A DNA stretch of 19,363 nt from the NCBI GenBank assembly GCA_025928215.1, contig JAICJW010000022.1:1-19363 (forward strand), read 5' to 3'. The stretch is from Chloroflexia bacterium. GTDB lineage: Bacteria > Chloroflexota > Chloroflexia > Thermomicrobiales > JALYUS01. The notes beneath the pieces are model-generated. The model did not search any database and was not told the origin of the DNA. It saw only the letters and a program-made list of their open reading frames with translations. The translations under genes were made by a program, and so were the position numbers. Shown piece by piece: positions 1 to 7,145 of the stretch. Position 1 is the first letter of the stretch. Every line of letters begins with the position of its first letter.

Positions 1-1
1 C

Positions 2-679
2 CCGGCGGCAATGACGAAGATGGCGACGACGCTCGATCTCATCAGCCACGGTCGCTCGATCCTCGGGCTGGGGGCGGGCTGGCACAAGCGGGAATATGAA
101 GGGTACGGCTGGGGCGAGTTCGAGCCTGCCCCGGTGCGTATGAAGCGGCTGGAGGAGGCGCTGCGTATCGTGCTGGCGATCTGGACCGAACGCCCCGCCC
201 ACTTTGAGGGGACATACTACCGTCTCGATCAGGCGAACGAGAACCCCTTGCCAGTTCAGCAGCCCCACCCACCGATCATGGTTGGCGGCAGCGGCGAGAA
301 GGTGACGCTGCGGCTGGTCGCTCAGTACGCCCAGTTCTGCAACGTCTCCGGCAATCCCGAAACGGTTGGCCGACTCTTTGGCAGCCTGCGCGAGCATTGC
401 GCGCGGCTCGGTCGGCCCTACGACGCGATCACCCGCTCAATCTACACGACCGTCGTGATCGGCAAGGATAACGCCGATGTCGCCGCCAAGCGGGAGCGGC
501 TGGCCCCCTTCATCCCCGATGGCACACTGATCGGCACGCCGGACCAACTGATCGAAATTTTCCGCGATTATGCCCGCGTCGGCTGTCAGTACGTCGTCTT
601 CCGTACGCCGGATTGGGTAGATGTCGAACCCGTCCAACACTTCGCCGAACAGGTCATCCCGGCCCTGTCCGACCTATAG
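2..679 (+). CDS. Luciferase-like (LLM class) F420-dependent oxidoreductase, C-terminal part
   Basis: The reading frame is open from the window edge to the TAG stop at 677-679, so the 5' end of the gene lies outside. The visible part opens with the family hallmark 'TLDLISHGRSILGLGAGW' followed by 'EYEGYGW', which sits roughly 90-110 residues into typical luciferase-like monooxygenases and F420-dependent reductases. A conserved 'PPIMVGGSGEKVTLRLVAQYA' stretch follows (around codons 95-115), then the usual closing segment 'IGTPDQLIEIFRDYARVGCQYVVF'. Enzymes of this TIM-barrel family use reduced flavin or F420 to act on varied small molecules in the cytoplasm; the substrate cannot be read from the sequence. 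ATG codons at 11 and 20 are internal methionines and not the true start. The family call is firm; use of F420 rather than FMN is inferred from family habit. Confidence 0.88.
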   Translation, partial: PAAMTKMATTLDLISHGRSILGLGAGWHKREYEGYGWGEFEPAPVRMKRLEEALRIVLAIWTERPAHFEGTYYRLDQANENPLPVQQPHPPIMVGGSGEKVTLRLVAQYAQFCNVSGNPETVGRLFGSLREHCARLGRPYDAITRSIYTTVVIGKDNADVAAKRERLAPFIPDGTLIGTPDQLIEIFRDYARVGCQYVVFRTPDWVDVEPVQHFAEQVIPALSDL

Positions 680-701
680 CGTGATGATGACCGCAATAAT
701 G

Positions 702-739
702 TCTCCGTACGGGCGGTTCGCGAACCGCCCGTACGGAGA
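702..739. repeat. Perfect 38-bp palindrome (REP-like or terminator-like)
   Basis: Positions 702-720 are followed with no spacer by their exact reverse complement at 721-739 (19-nt arms, core GGGCGGTTCGCGAACCGCCC). It lies 22 bp after the oxidoreductase stop. As RNA it would form a very stable hairpin, but no T-tract follows, so a simple Rho-independent terminator is less likely than a dispersed REP-like palindrome. The rest of the 680-1015 gap shows no gene that I can support. Confidence 0.75.
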
Positions 740-1015
740 GCGATAATACGCGCTCACTGCTCGTAACTGAACTGTATCGGGCTTAATTTGACCTTGTGTC
801 CCTTGTGCGCGCGCCTCTCATCGGCGACATCAAGCATAGGCCTGTGCAGTTCACCCCGCAGGTAGTGAGTGGATAGAGTAGTTTCCGGTTAGAAATGTTT
901 CTGAGACGGCCCCGAACTCTGTTCAGTACTGCCGATTTCTCCAATGAATCGTATGCAAGAACCCTCTCGTTATCAACGTCTCGTTGTAGCCTGCTACGTG
1001 AGCCTTTTCAGACAG

Positions 1016-1492
1016 TCAGTGCCAGTCGGCCACGCAATGCACCAGATAATCGATCAGTGCTTCCAGCCGGATCCCCCGCGCGTTCGGCTCCGACTGCGGC
1101 CCGAAGCCGGTTGACACCAGATGGTGAACGATAGCGCTCCGCAGCGCATTGCTCTCATCCTGCGTCAACTCACGTGTCCCGATCTTGTTCAGGAGAGGCA
1201 GCAGGGATGGCGCTTCTGTCTCAATAGCGTCGCGCAGCAACTGCATGTCATCCAGTGCGAGCGGCCTGCTCGTCCAGACGTATTCCACCAACCGCTCGAT
1301 CTCGGCACTTCGCGCAAACCATCTCTCGCGATTGACCCTCCGCTCGATGCCCATCGCCCGTGTGATCGCTTCGCGCTGCTCGACGGGCAGCAGTCCCAAG
1401 TCGAGCACATCGACCAAGGCAAGCAACGCTGGATTCCGCGCTTGGAGGAGTGCCCACATCAGTTCCTTGTCTGCCGCAGAGAGATTCACCAT
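1016..1492 (-). CDS. Hypothetical protein made of two tandem copies of a ~75-residue module
   Basis: A 158-residue protein of no recognised family. I chose the ATG at 1492 because AGGA lies 4 nt upstream, and because the longer frame starting at TTG 1579 runs across the end of the IS256 element and its target duplication. The protein is mostly helical-looking and is an internal duplication. Residues 4-49 (LSAADKELMWALLQARNPAL...) align with 78-125 (LALDDMQLLRDAIETEAPSL...). Residues 60-75 (ARSAEIERLVEYVW) align with 138-152 (ARGIRLEALIDYLV). No signal peptide, membrane segment or catalytic motif is visible. It is codirectional with folC; before the transposon inserted, only about 146 bp separated the folC stop from this start, so it may once have been cotranscribed or had a promoter there. 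The insertion now lies 37 bp upstream of its start. Confidence 0.7.
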   Translation of the reverse strand: MVNLSAADKELMWALLQARNPALLALVDVLDLGLLPVEQREAITRAMGIERRVNRERWFARSAEIERLVEYVWTSRPLALDDMQLLRDAIETEAPSLLPLLNKIGTRELTQDESNALRSAIVHHLVSTGFGPQSEPNARGIRLEALIDYLVHCVADWH

Positions 1493-1528
1493 GTCATCCT
1501 GCCGTCTGCTATCGCGCGCATATGTATG

Positions 1529-1536
1529 CAGACTTC
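1529..1536. repeat. Target-site duplication, left copy (CAGACTTC)
   Basis: An 8-bp sequence identical to 3495-3502. It directly abuts the left terminal inverted repeat. Eight to nine bp is the usual duplication made by IS256-family insertion. Confidence 0.9.
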
Positions 1537-1562
1537 GGTCAAGTCCGGATTCTTCTGTAGAT
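1537..1562 (+). repeat. Left terminal inverted repeat of the IS256-family element
   Basis: 26 bp, matching the right end at 20 positions. Mismatches are at repeat positions 4, 5, 6, 12, 15 and 24. Confidence 0.88.
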
Positions 1563-1618
1563 TCCTCCACGACGCTCAACCCTATCGCGCCACCTCGCCG
1601 ACCGCCCTCCCTCCGCGC

Positions 1619-2104
1619 TCACAGCGCCTTCCACAGATTCCGGTTGAAGGTCGTGTAGCCGAGCGTCTCGTAGAGCCCCGACGCCCCCTCGTTGAACTCC
1701 CAGACATTGAGCATCACCCGCCGCGCCCCGCGCTGCCGCGCCCACGCCTCCGCCGCCCCCATCAGCCGTCGCCCGATCCCGTGCCGCCGCCACGCGTGCA
1801 GGATGCCGAGGCTGTCGACGACGGCACGCACCTCCGGCACGAGCGACGGCTCCCGCGACGGCTGGCGCAGCCGGACGGTGACGAAGCCGACGACGCTCCC
1901 CTCCCGCTCGGCCAGGAACCACGCCCCCTCGCCGTCCCGCAGCAACTCCTCGATCGCCATGCGCGTCGGCGGCGGGTCGTCCGTCTCGCGGAAGAACGCG
2001 GGCGCCTCCCGCTGGTGGAAGGCGAAGGTCTCGGCGATGACCCCGCGCGCCTGCGCATGGTCCTCGACGGTCCCCTGCCGGATGCCGATCTCCGCGTCGC
2101 CCAC
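1619..2104 (-). CDS. GNAT-family N-acetyltransferase, transposon passenger
   Basis: A 161-residue, single-domain protein of usual GNAT length. It probably transfers an acetyl group from acetyl-CoA to an amine; the acceptor is unknown. Strand 4 reads 'REGSVVGFVTVRL' (about 67-80). The acetyl-CoA pyrophosphate loop is 'RRHGIG' (106-111), matching the family pattern (R/Q)xxGxG/A, followed by 'RRLMGAAEAWARQRG'. The C-terminal motif 'LNVWEFNEGASGLYETLGY' (132-150) is typical. The start is GTG at 2104 with GAGAGGGG about 8 nt upstream. It lies 47 bp downstream of the transposase stop on the same strand, so it is likely expressed from the transposase transcript. Both genes are enclosed by the terminal repeats, so the gene is mobile. 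Drug modification is possible, as many mobile GNATs do this, but nothing in the sequence shows it. Confidence 0.88.
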   Translation of the reverse strand: MGDAEIGIRQGTVEDHAQARGVIAETFAFHQREAPAFFRETDDPPPTRMAIEELLRDGEGAWFLAEREGSVVGFVTVRLRQPSREPSLVPEVRAVVDSLGILHAWRRHGIGRRLMGAAEAWARQRGARRVMLNVWEFNEGASGLYETLGYTTFNRNLWKAL

Positions 2105-2151
2105 TCGTTGCGCCCCTCTCTCCCATGTTCCCCTCGACCACCGAACCTATT

Positions 2152-3393
2152 TCACACCGACGGGGCGGACGCCTGCAACCGCCGACCGCGGCAGGATGTC
2201 GCCTGGATGGTCGGGGCACACTCCCCGGCGGGGAGGTCGCCGATGTCGAGATAGCGCCGCCCGCTGACCCATTCCTCCGATTGCTCGATACACAATGCCG
2301 TCACCAACCGCAAGCACGCTTCCGGGTTGGGAAAGATGCGCACCACCCGCGTGCGCCGCTTGATCTCCTCGTTGAGCCGCTCCAATCCGTTCGTCGTGCG
2401 GAGCCGTGCCCGATGTGCCGACGGGAAAGCCAGGCAGGCGAGACAATCCTCGCTCCCATCGTCAAGCAACCGTGCGACCGCCGGATGGGATGACTCCCAG
2501 CGAGCCGCCACCGTTTCTGCCGTCAGCAGTGCCTGTTCCCGTGTCGTCGCCGCGAAGATTTCTCGAAGATCTGCCGCTAACTCTCCGCGTCGCCCTGCGC
2601 CCACCATGCCAATGAGATCCCGAGCAAAGTGGACCTGGCACCGTTGCCAACTCGCCCCTTGGAAATGCCGTCCGATCGCCGCCTTTAGCCCCTTGTGGGC
2701 ATCGCTCGTCACGAGTCGCACACCGCTCAATCCCCGCGCTGTGAGATCAGCGAAGAGGTGATGGTACGTCGCCTCGCTCTCGGTATCGGCGACGGTGACT
2801 GCGAGGATCTCGCGATGGCCGTCCGACCGCACGCCCACGACGATGAGGGCGCCTTGGCTGACGATCCGTCCGTCTTGTCTCACATGTTCGTAGCGCGCGT
2901 CCACGCTGAGATACGGATAGGTCGTCTCGGTCAGGGGACGGTTTCGCCATGCGCCTAAGTCCTCGTCCAACTGACCCGCCAACTCCGAGACCAGACTCTT
3001 CGAGAAACCCGTGCCGCACAAGACTTCGGTGACCTCCCGCACCTTGCGCGTCGAGACGCCCTCGATATACATCTCCATCAGGGCGAGTACCAAAGCCTTC
3101 TCGCTGCGCTGATACCGCGCGAAAAGTTGCGTCGAGAACGCCCCCTCCCGATCCTGCGGCACCTGCAAGGTCAGCGCGCCGACCCGCGTGTTCAACTGCC
3201 GGGGCTTATAGCCGTTGCGATAGCCCCTTCGCTCCGCGCTACGCTCGTACGATTCGGCATGCAGATGGGCGGTCATTTCCGCTTCCAGCACCCCCTGGAC
3301 TACTCGCTCCACGATGAGGCGCAGGAAGTCGGGATCATCCATCAGGACAGATTGTCTCGCCGCCGTGATGCTCGTAAGCGTTCGATGTGCCAT
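2152..3393 (-). CDS. IS256-family (mutator-like) DDE transposase
   Basis: A 413-residue protein, the normal length for the family. The start is ATG 3393, preceded by a strong AAGGAGG on the minus strand; the frame stays open further upstream to 3540, but that part lies outside the element and is not used. The catalytic DDE set is visible: D165 in 'YLSVDARYEHVR', D231 in 'LVTSDAHKGLKAAI' and E338 in 'TNGLERLNEEIKRR'. The conserved 'CQVHFARD' (252-259) lies between the second and third acidic residues. The family tail 'VRIFPNPEACLRLVTALCIEQSEEW' (351-375) and 'GRRYLD' are present, and the early 'RRGYRNGYKPR' motif (55-65) is intact. It cuts and joins the element ends, probably by a copy-paste circular route as known for IS256. 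No frameshift or missing motif is seen, so it may be functional. Confidence 0.96.
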   Translation of the reverse strand: MAHRTLTSITAARQSVLMDDPDFLRLIVERVVQGVLEAEMTAHLHAESYERSAERRGYRNGYKPRQLNTRVGALTLQVPQDREGAFSTQLFARYQRSEKALVLALMEMYIEGVSTRKVREVTEVLCGTGFSKSLVSELAGQLDEDLGAWRNRPLTETTYPYLSVDARYEHVRQDGRIVSQGALIVVGVRSDGHREILAVTVADTESEATYHHLFADLTARGLSGVRLVTSDAHKGLKAAIGRHFQGASWQRCQVHFARDLIGMVGAGRRGELAADLREIFAATTREQALLTAETVAARWESSHPAVARLLDDGSEDCLACLAFPSAHRARLRTTNGLERLNEEIKRRTRVVRIFPNPEACLRLVTALCIEQSEEWVSGRRYLDIGDLPAGECAPTIQATSCRGRRLQASAPSV

Positions 3394-3468
3394 CGCCCCC
3401 TCCTTCGATCCAGTTGGTTCGCACCACCGATCGGGAGGACGATGGCCACTTTGACGAGCGGCACCGCT

Positions 3469-3494
3469 ATTTACAGAAGGATACGGACACAACC
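3469..3494 (-). repeat. Right terminal inverted repeat of the IS256-family element
   Basis: Partner of 1537-1562, in inverse orientation, 20 of 26 identical. It lies 76 bp upstream of the transposase ATG, so the transposase promoter must overlap or follow it. Confidence 0.88.
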
Positions 3495-3502
3495 CAGACT
3501 TC
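3495..3502. repeat. Target-site duplication, right copy (CAGACTTC)
   Basis: Identical to 1529-1536 and directly abutting the right terminal inverted repeat. Confidence 0.9.
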
Positions 3503-3552
3503 CCACTGGCTAACGTCCGATACTCTTTTCTTATCGCCATTCAGATACGTTA

Positions 3553-3570
3553 CGAGAAGGACTATTCTCG
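3553..3570 (-). terminator. Small hairpin downstream of folC
   Basis: CGAGAA (3553-3558) and TTCTCG (3565-3570) pair around a 6-nt loop, 35 bp after the folC stop in its reading direction. The stem is short and no clean T-run follows, so it is at most a weak terminator. Confidence 0.3.
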
Positions 3571-3604
3571 ACATCGTTCCGCATCGCAGATACCTGTCTT
3601 TCGG

Positions 3605-5032
3605 CTACGGCAGACTGGTAGCCCGCACGGCGACATCGTCGGTGGCGATCCAGCGGCGGCGGACGGCGCCGACGAGGTACAAGGAGCCGGTGACGCAGAC
3701 GAGATCGTCCGGCCCGGCGCGGTCGAGCGCGGCGGCGACGGCGGCTTCGGGGTCCGGCTCCGCTTCCGCGGGGACGCCACGCGCGCGGATTTGTGCGGCA
3801 AGTTCCGCCGCCGGAGTGACGGCACGGTTGATGATCGGTGCTTGCGTCGTGATGATCGCGGCGGCGATGGGCGAGACAACATCCAGGACCGCCGCAGTGT
3901 CCTTGTCCGCCACCATGCCGAGGACGAGGACGATGCGCTTACCGGGGAAGAGCGCGCCGAGCGCCGCGACGAGCGAGCGCGCCTTGTCCGGGTTGTGCGC
4001 GCCATCTATGACGACGGTCGGCACGTCGGGGCCATGCTGCATCACTTCCAACCGGCCGGGGAAGAAGGCGTTTTCCAACCCGGCGCGGATCGCATCGTCC
4101 GGAATGGCAAGCCCCGATGCATCGAGCAGCCGGGCGGCGGCGACAGCAGTCGCGGCATTCGTCACTTGATGCGCGCCGAGCATGCGGATATGCGCATCCG
4201 CTAATTGCCAGTCACCGTGCCGCAACGTGAAGGTCGCACCCTCCGGCCCGAGCGCGTGGATCGTCGCGTGCATCGCGTCGGGCGGCGCGTCGGCATCACC
4301 AACATGCACGGTTGTGAGCGGCGCGCCGTACGCTTCCGCCTCGAAGCGGATGACGGCGAGGGCCTCCGGTGCGGCAGCCGCAGTGACGGCGGGCACACCC
4401 GCTTTGATGATCCCCGCCTTCTGGTAGGCGATGTCGTGCAGCGTATGGCCGAGGATGCCCGTGTGGTCGAAGCCGACATTTGTAATCACCGAGACGCGCG
4501 GCGTCAGGACATTCGTCGAATCGTGCCGCCCGCCGATGCCGACTTCGACAACGGCGGCATCCATGTTGTGCCGCGCGAAGGCGGTCAGGGCGATGCCGAC
4601 GGTCGCCTCAAAGTAGGAGGGCGGGCCATGCACGCCACCCGCCTCCATCGCGGCGGCATGGACGCGCAACTCGTCCACGAGCGCCACCAGTTCGGCGATA
4701 GAGAGATAGCCCTCATCGAGGCGGATTTTCTCGGTATACGCCTGCAAATAGGGCGAGGTATGCAGCCCGGTGTGGTGGCCCGCGGCGCGCAGGATGCTAG
4801 CGAGCATCGCGGAGGTGCTGCCCTTACCGCTCGTCCCGGTGATATGCGCGATGGGATAGCGCAGGTGCGGGTCGCCCCAGCGACGCAGCAACATCCGCTC
4901 GCGCGAGAGGTGGACCTGCGGATCATACCCCGCCGGGCGCGCCGTGTGCCACTTGAGCAGCGATTCCAGATAGCCAACCGCCGCCTCGTACTGCGCCAAC
5001 AATTCCGCATCCCCGCCATTCACTGCGCTCAT
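3605..5032 (-). CDS. folC: Bifunctional folylpolyglutamate synthase / dihydrofolate synthase
   Basis: A 475-residue Mur-ligase-like enzyme that uses ATP to add glutamate to dihydropteroate and then to tetrahydrofolates, in the cytoplasm. The P-loop 'GTSGKGST' is at 66-73, followed by the family's 'HTSPYLQAYTEKI' loop (91-103). The central domain carries 'VVEVGIGGRHDSTN' (161-174), 'ITNVGFDHTGILG' and 'IAYQKAGIIKAG', where K205 is the usual carbamylated lysine. The C-terminal domain has 'VVIDGAHNPDKARSL' and 'LVLGMVADKD'. The start ATG 5032 has AAGGAG 6 nt upstream. Length and motif order are normal. Whether one or both activities are present cannot be told from sequence. It probably shares a transcript with the hydrolase upstream, now separated by a 137-bp spacer holding a MITE-like repeat. 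Confidence 0.96.
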   Translation of the reverse strand: MSAVNGGDAELLAQYEAAVGYLESLLKWHTARPAGYDPQVHLSRERMLLRRWGDPHLRYPIAHITGTSGKGSTSAMLASILRAAGHHTGLHTSPYLQAYTEKIRLDEGYLSIAELVALVDELRVHAAAMEAGGVHGPPSYFEATVGIALTAFARHNMDAAVVEVGIGGRHDSTNVLTPRVSVITNVGFDHTGILGHTLHDIAYQKAGIIKAGVPAVTAAAAPEALAVIRFEAEAYGAPLTTVHVGDADAPPDAMHATIHALGPEGATFTLRHGDWQLADAHIRMLGAHQVTNAATAVAAARLLDASGLAIPDDAIRAGLENAFFPGRLEVMQHGPDVPTVVIDGAHNPDKARSLVAALGALFPGKRIVLVLGMVADKDTAAVLDVVSPIAAAIITTQAPIINRAVTPAAELAAQIRARGVPAEAEPDPEAAVAAALDRAGPDDLVCVTGSLYLVGAVRRRWIATDDVAVRATSLP

Positions 5033-5058
5033 CGCGACTCCTTCGTTGAAACCGATTG

Positions 5059-5170
5059 AACCGCAGAGACGCAGAGAACACAGAGGAAAAGAGAAGAGGA
5101 GAATATAAGAAGTTTTTCTTTTCTCCTATAATTCTCGGTATTTCTCCGCGTCCTCTGCGTCTCTGCGGTT
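5059..5170. repeat. MITE-like inverted-repeat element between the hydrolase gene and folC
   Basis: AACCGCAGAGACGCAGAG at 5059-5076 has its exact reverse complement at 5153-5170 (18-bp arms). The A/G-rich left interior and T/C-rich right interior extend the imperfect pairing inward, so the whole 112 bp can fold on itself. No coding potential is seen. It ends on the first base of the hydrolase TAA and stops 27 bp before the folC ATG. 'Cagagacgcagag' repeats of this style are scattered in many environmental bacterial genomes, so a short non-autonomous or REP-like element is likely. Confidence 0.75.
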
Positions 5171-6033
5171 TATTTGGCTTCACTCCCGATGATGTCGTGG
5201 GCGCGGAGAAAGGTGAGGACGGCTTCGGAGAAGGCTTCCGGCTGTTGGCCGTGGACGCTGTGGCCGACGTTCGGGATCGTGACAATCGTGGCGCCCGGGA
5301 TTAACTCCTTGTGCCGGGTGGCGGCGGTCTCCGGCACCGCGCCGCCGAATTCGGGGAGGCCACGCACGAGCAGGAAGGGGCAGGTGATGTGGGGCAAGAG
5401 ATCGTCGTAGGTCTCCCCGACGGCAAGCCCAACGCCCTCCGGCGCACCGAGGAAGACGCCATCGGCGGTATTCTGCACGCGCGTCGCCTTCTCCATCGCC
5501 TCGCGATATGAGAGCGCCGGGTTGCGATCCATCTCCGTCTGGATCAGTTCGGGCAGGGGGCGGCGCACATTCTTCAGCCACTCCTGCCCGAAGGCACGCC
5601 GCTGCTCCGGCGTCCCCTGCTCCGTGCCCCAGAGGTCGCTGTCCTCGACAACAACGGCAGCGAGTTCGCCCGCACGTTCCGCCGCGATCCGCCGCACAAT
5701 TGCCCCGCCGAGCGAATGGCCGATCAGGATAGGGGGGCGCTTCAGCCGCATCTTCCCTATCGCTTCCCAGACGTCCGCGACATAGTTCGCCAGCGTGTAG
5801 CCCATCTCCGGCTTGTCGGAGTCGCCGTGCCCGCGCAAATCCACCGCCGTCACGGAGAGGGTCGGCCAGAGATAGGTGAGCGGCGGCAGCCAGGACTGCC
5901 AGCCGCTGGAGAGGCCATGCACGAAGACGGCTGGATAGCCATCGGACGGCCATGCGGCGGTGCGGATGCGCAGCCCATTGGCGAGGATGAAGCCCGTCTT
6001 CGCCAGCGAAAGATCGGTACGGGTGAGCGACAT
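5170..6033 (-). CDS. Alpha/beta-fold hydrolase
   Basis: A 287-residue soluble hydrolase. Motifs in order are the oxyanion loop 'VFVHGLSSGWQSW' (37-49), 'VDLRGHGDSDKP' (64-75), the nucleophile elbow 'GHSLGG' with S107 and the catalytic histidine H258 in 'NVGHSVHGQQPE'. After strand 6, where the family normally has Asp ('G..D'), the sequence is 'LLVRGLPEF', placing Glu (E228) at that position; Glu can serve as the acid in some members. Start ATG 6033 has GGAG 7 nt upstream. Ester, lactone or related hydrolysis is likely; the substrate is unknown. It is upstream of and codirectional with folC, but there is no functional link I can argue for. Confidence 0.92.
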   Translation of the reverse strand: MSLTRTDLSLAKTGFILANGLRIRTAAWPSDGYPAVFVHGLSSGWQSWLPPLTYLWPTLSVTAVDLRGHGDSDKPEMGYTLANYVADVWEAIGKMRLKRPPILIGHSLGGAIVRRIAAERAGELAAVVVEDSDLWGTEQGTPEQRRAFGQEWLKNVRRPLPELIQTEMDRNPALSYREAMEKATRVQNTADGVFLGAPEGVGLAVGETYDDLLPHITCPFLLVRGLPEFGGAVPETAATRHKELIPGATIVTIPNVGHSVHGQQPEAFSEAVLTFLRAHDIIGSEAK

Positions 6034-6048
6034 GGGGCAACTCCGTTT

Positions 6049-6093
6049 CAGTAGCCAGTAGTCAGTGTCAGTAGCCGGTAGCCGGTAGTCAGT
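6049..6093. repeat. Degenerate 7-bp tandem repeat (CAGTAGC type)
   Basis: Successive units read CAGTAGC, CAGTAGT, CAGTGT, CAGTAGC, CGGTAGC, CGGTAGT, CAGT. The array lies 15 bp upstream of the hydrolase start, in the divergent spacer before the 6324 gene. No function can be read from it; slippage-prone spacer DNA is the simplest view. Confidence 0.7.
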
Positions 6094-6323
6094 GGGACAA
6101 TGTACAGGCGGTGGTGTCCATTCCCCTCGTGCGTTTCACGAGAAGTATACGCACGCACCCCATTCGATACCAGCAGAAATCCACGCGTCCTCACGCGCTC
6201 GGTTCTCATCTCACTGGCTACTCGCCCCACACTCGTTTCGCAGCCATTTTACATTTTTCGCGTATGCTGAGACGAACAGGAAGTGCGGCAAACTCCCTGT
6301 CGGGTATGGAGGAGGCACACGTA

Positions 6324-7118
6324 ATGACATCCGGTGTACGCAAACGAGTACTGTTCGGGATTATCGCGGCGGTCGTCGCGCTGCTCACGGTGGCGACGAC
6401 CGCGTTCGCGGCGGGATTCGGCGGCAGGCATAATTTCGCGGCCCCCGGCGGGAACAATCAACCGGCGAACGCCCAATCGGGCAGTAACGGCCCGCGCGAT
6501 CGCGGTTTCGGCCCGCGCGCCATCGTCACGGCGGTAGACACGACGAACCAGACAATCACGCTCGGTGGGTTGCCGCAGCAAGTCGCGACGGTGAAGATTG
6601 ACCAGAACGTCAAACTCGTCGCCATCCAGCCGGACGGCACGACGAAGGCTGCGACGATCACCGACTTCAAGACGGGTTCGCTCGTTGAAGTTCACTTCAC
6701 GTTCAACGGACGCGGCGGCAAAGGCCACGGCCCCGGCAAGCCGGGGAGCGCGCCGAGCCAGCCGGGGACAGGCTCCGCTCAGCCAATGGTGACCGTGACG
6801 GAACTGGCACTCGTCCCAACGGGCCAGGTACACGTCGCGGGGCTTGTCACCGTCACCGGCGGCACGCTGACGATCGTGGATGGGGGCGGCCTGCAACTGA
6901 CGATTAATACAGCGAGCGCGAAGGTGACGAAGGGCACGGCGACCGCCAATATCACGGACATCAAAGTCGGCGATCGCATCACGGTGACCGGCACGCAGAA
7001 TGGCGCGACGGTGAACGCGGACTCGATCCGTCTCTTTGATCCGAGCGCCATGAAACCCGGTATGCGGCCCGGCATGAAGCCGGGTGCGGGCAGCCCGGCC
7101 GCGCCGCCATCCGCATAG
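6324..7118 (+). CDS. Secreted DUF5666-type beta-domain protein
   Basis: 264 residues. I chose ATG 6324 because GGAGGAGG ends 8 nt upstream and because it places a classical signal peptide at the N terminus (MTSGVRKR, then hydrophobic 9-29, cleavage likely near 'AFA-AG' around 29-31). The frame is open back to 6111, but that part looks non-coding. After a Gly/Asn-rich linker come two beta-rich modules. Residues 66-127 ('AIVTAVDTTNQTITLGG...ITDFKTGSLVEVHF') and 155-237 ('VTVTGGTLTIVDGG...ITDIKVGDRITVTGT') fit the DUF5666 pattern of a short beta-barrel. They are joined by a Gly/Pro linker. The C terminus has a 'KPGMRPGMKPGAG' repeat. It is predicted to be extracytoplasmic, with unknown role; no catalytic residues stand out. 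Confidence 0.82.
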   Translation: MTSGVRKRVLFGIIAAVVALLTVATTAFAAGFGGRHNFAAPGGNNQPANAQSGSNGPRDRGFGPRAIVTAVDTTNQTITLGGLPQQVATVKIDQNVKLVAIQPDGTTKAATITDFKTGSLVEVHFTFNGRGGKGHGPGKPGSAPSQPGTGSAQPMVTVTELALVPTGQVHVAGLVTVTGGTLTIVDGGGLQLTINTASAKVTKGTATANITDIKVGDRITVTGTQNGATVNADSIRLFDPSAMKPGMRPGMKPGAGSPAAPPSA

Positions 7119-7145
7119 CACCCCGCTCCTCTTCCCCTTCTTCTA

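Larger units (their letters stand above)
1537..3494 (-). mobile_element. IS256-family element (1958 bp) with acetyltransferase passenger gene
   Basis: The ends were found by comparing both flanks. Positions 1537-1562, read on +, match 3494-3469, read on -, at 20 of 26 bases; both begin GGT and share GTCCG and CTTCTGTA cores. Perfect 8-bp direct repeats (CAGACTTC) lie immediately outside at 1529-1536 and 3495-3502, the hallmark of one transposition event. Inside, on the same strand, are a full-length transposase (2152-3393) and a GNAT acetyltransferase (1619-2104). Ordinary IS256 elements are about 1.3-1.5 kb and hold only the transposase, so the extra ~0.6 kb is passenger DNA. The intact duplication and intact transposase suggest a fairly recent, possibly still active, insertion. 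It landed between folC and the 1016-1492 gene. Confidence 0.9.

Noticed and set aside
895..1134. 79-codon + strand open frame
   Set aside because: No ribosome site, Ser/Arg-rich shadow-like composition, and overlap with the 3' end of the better-supported minus gene.
1493..1579. N-terminal extension of the duplicated-module protein from TTG 1579
   Set aside because: It would start inside the transposon's terminal repeat and cross the target duplication; ATG 1492 has its own ribosome site.
2115..2151. Left end of a plain IS256 element just after the transposase stop
   Set aside because: No sequence here matches the right terminal repeat beyond chance, whereas 1537-1562 matches at 20 of 26 positions and is flanked by the target duplication.
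1121..2254. 377-codon + strand open frame
   Set aside because: Pro/Arg-rich composition and position opposite the GNAT and unknown-protein genes mark it as an antisense shadow.
4205..5059. 284-codon + strand open frame opposite folC
   Set aside because: No family resemblance, and it lies fully antisense to clear folC motifs.
6111..6323. Upstream extension of the secreted DUF5666-type protein
   Set aside because: It would bury the signal peptide; ATG 6324 has an ideal ribosome site and the earlier region lacks coding character.
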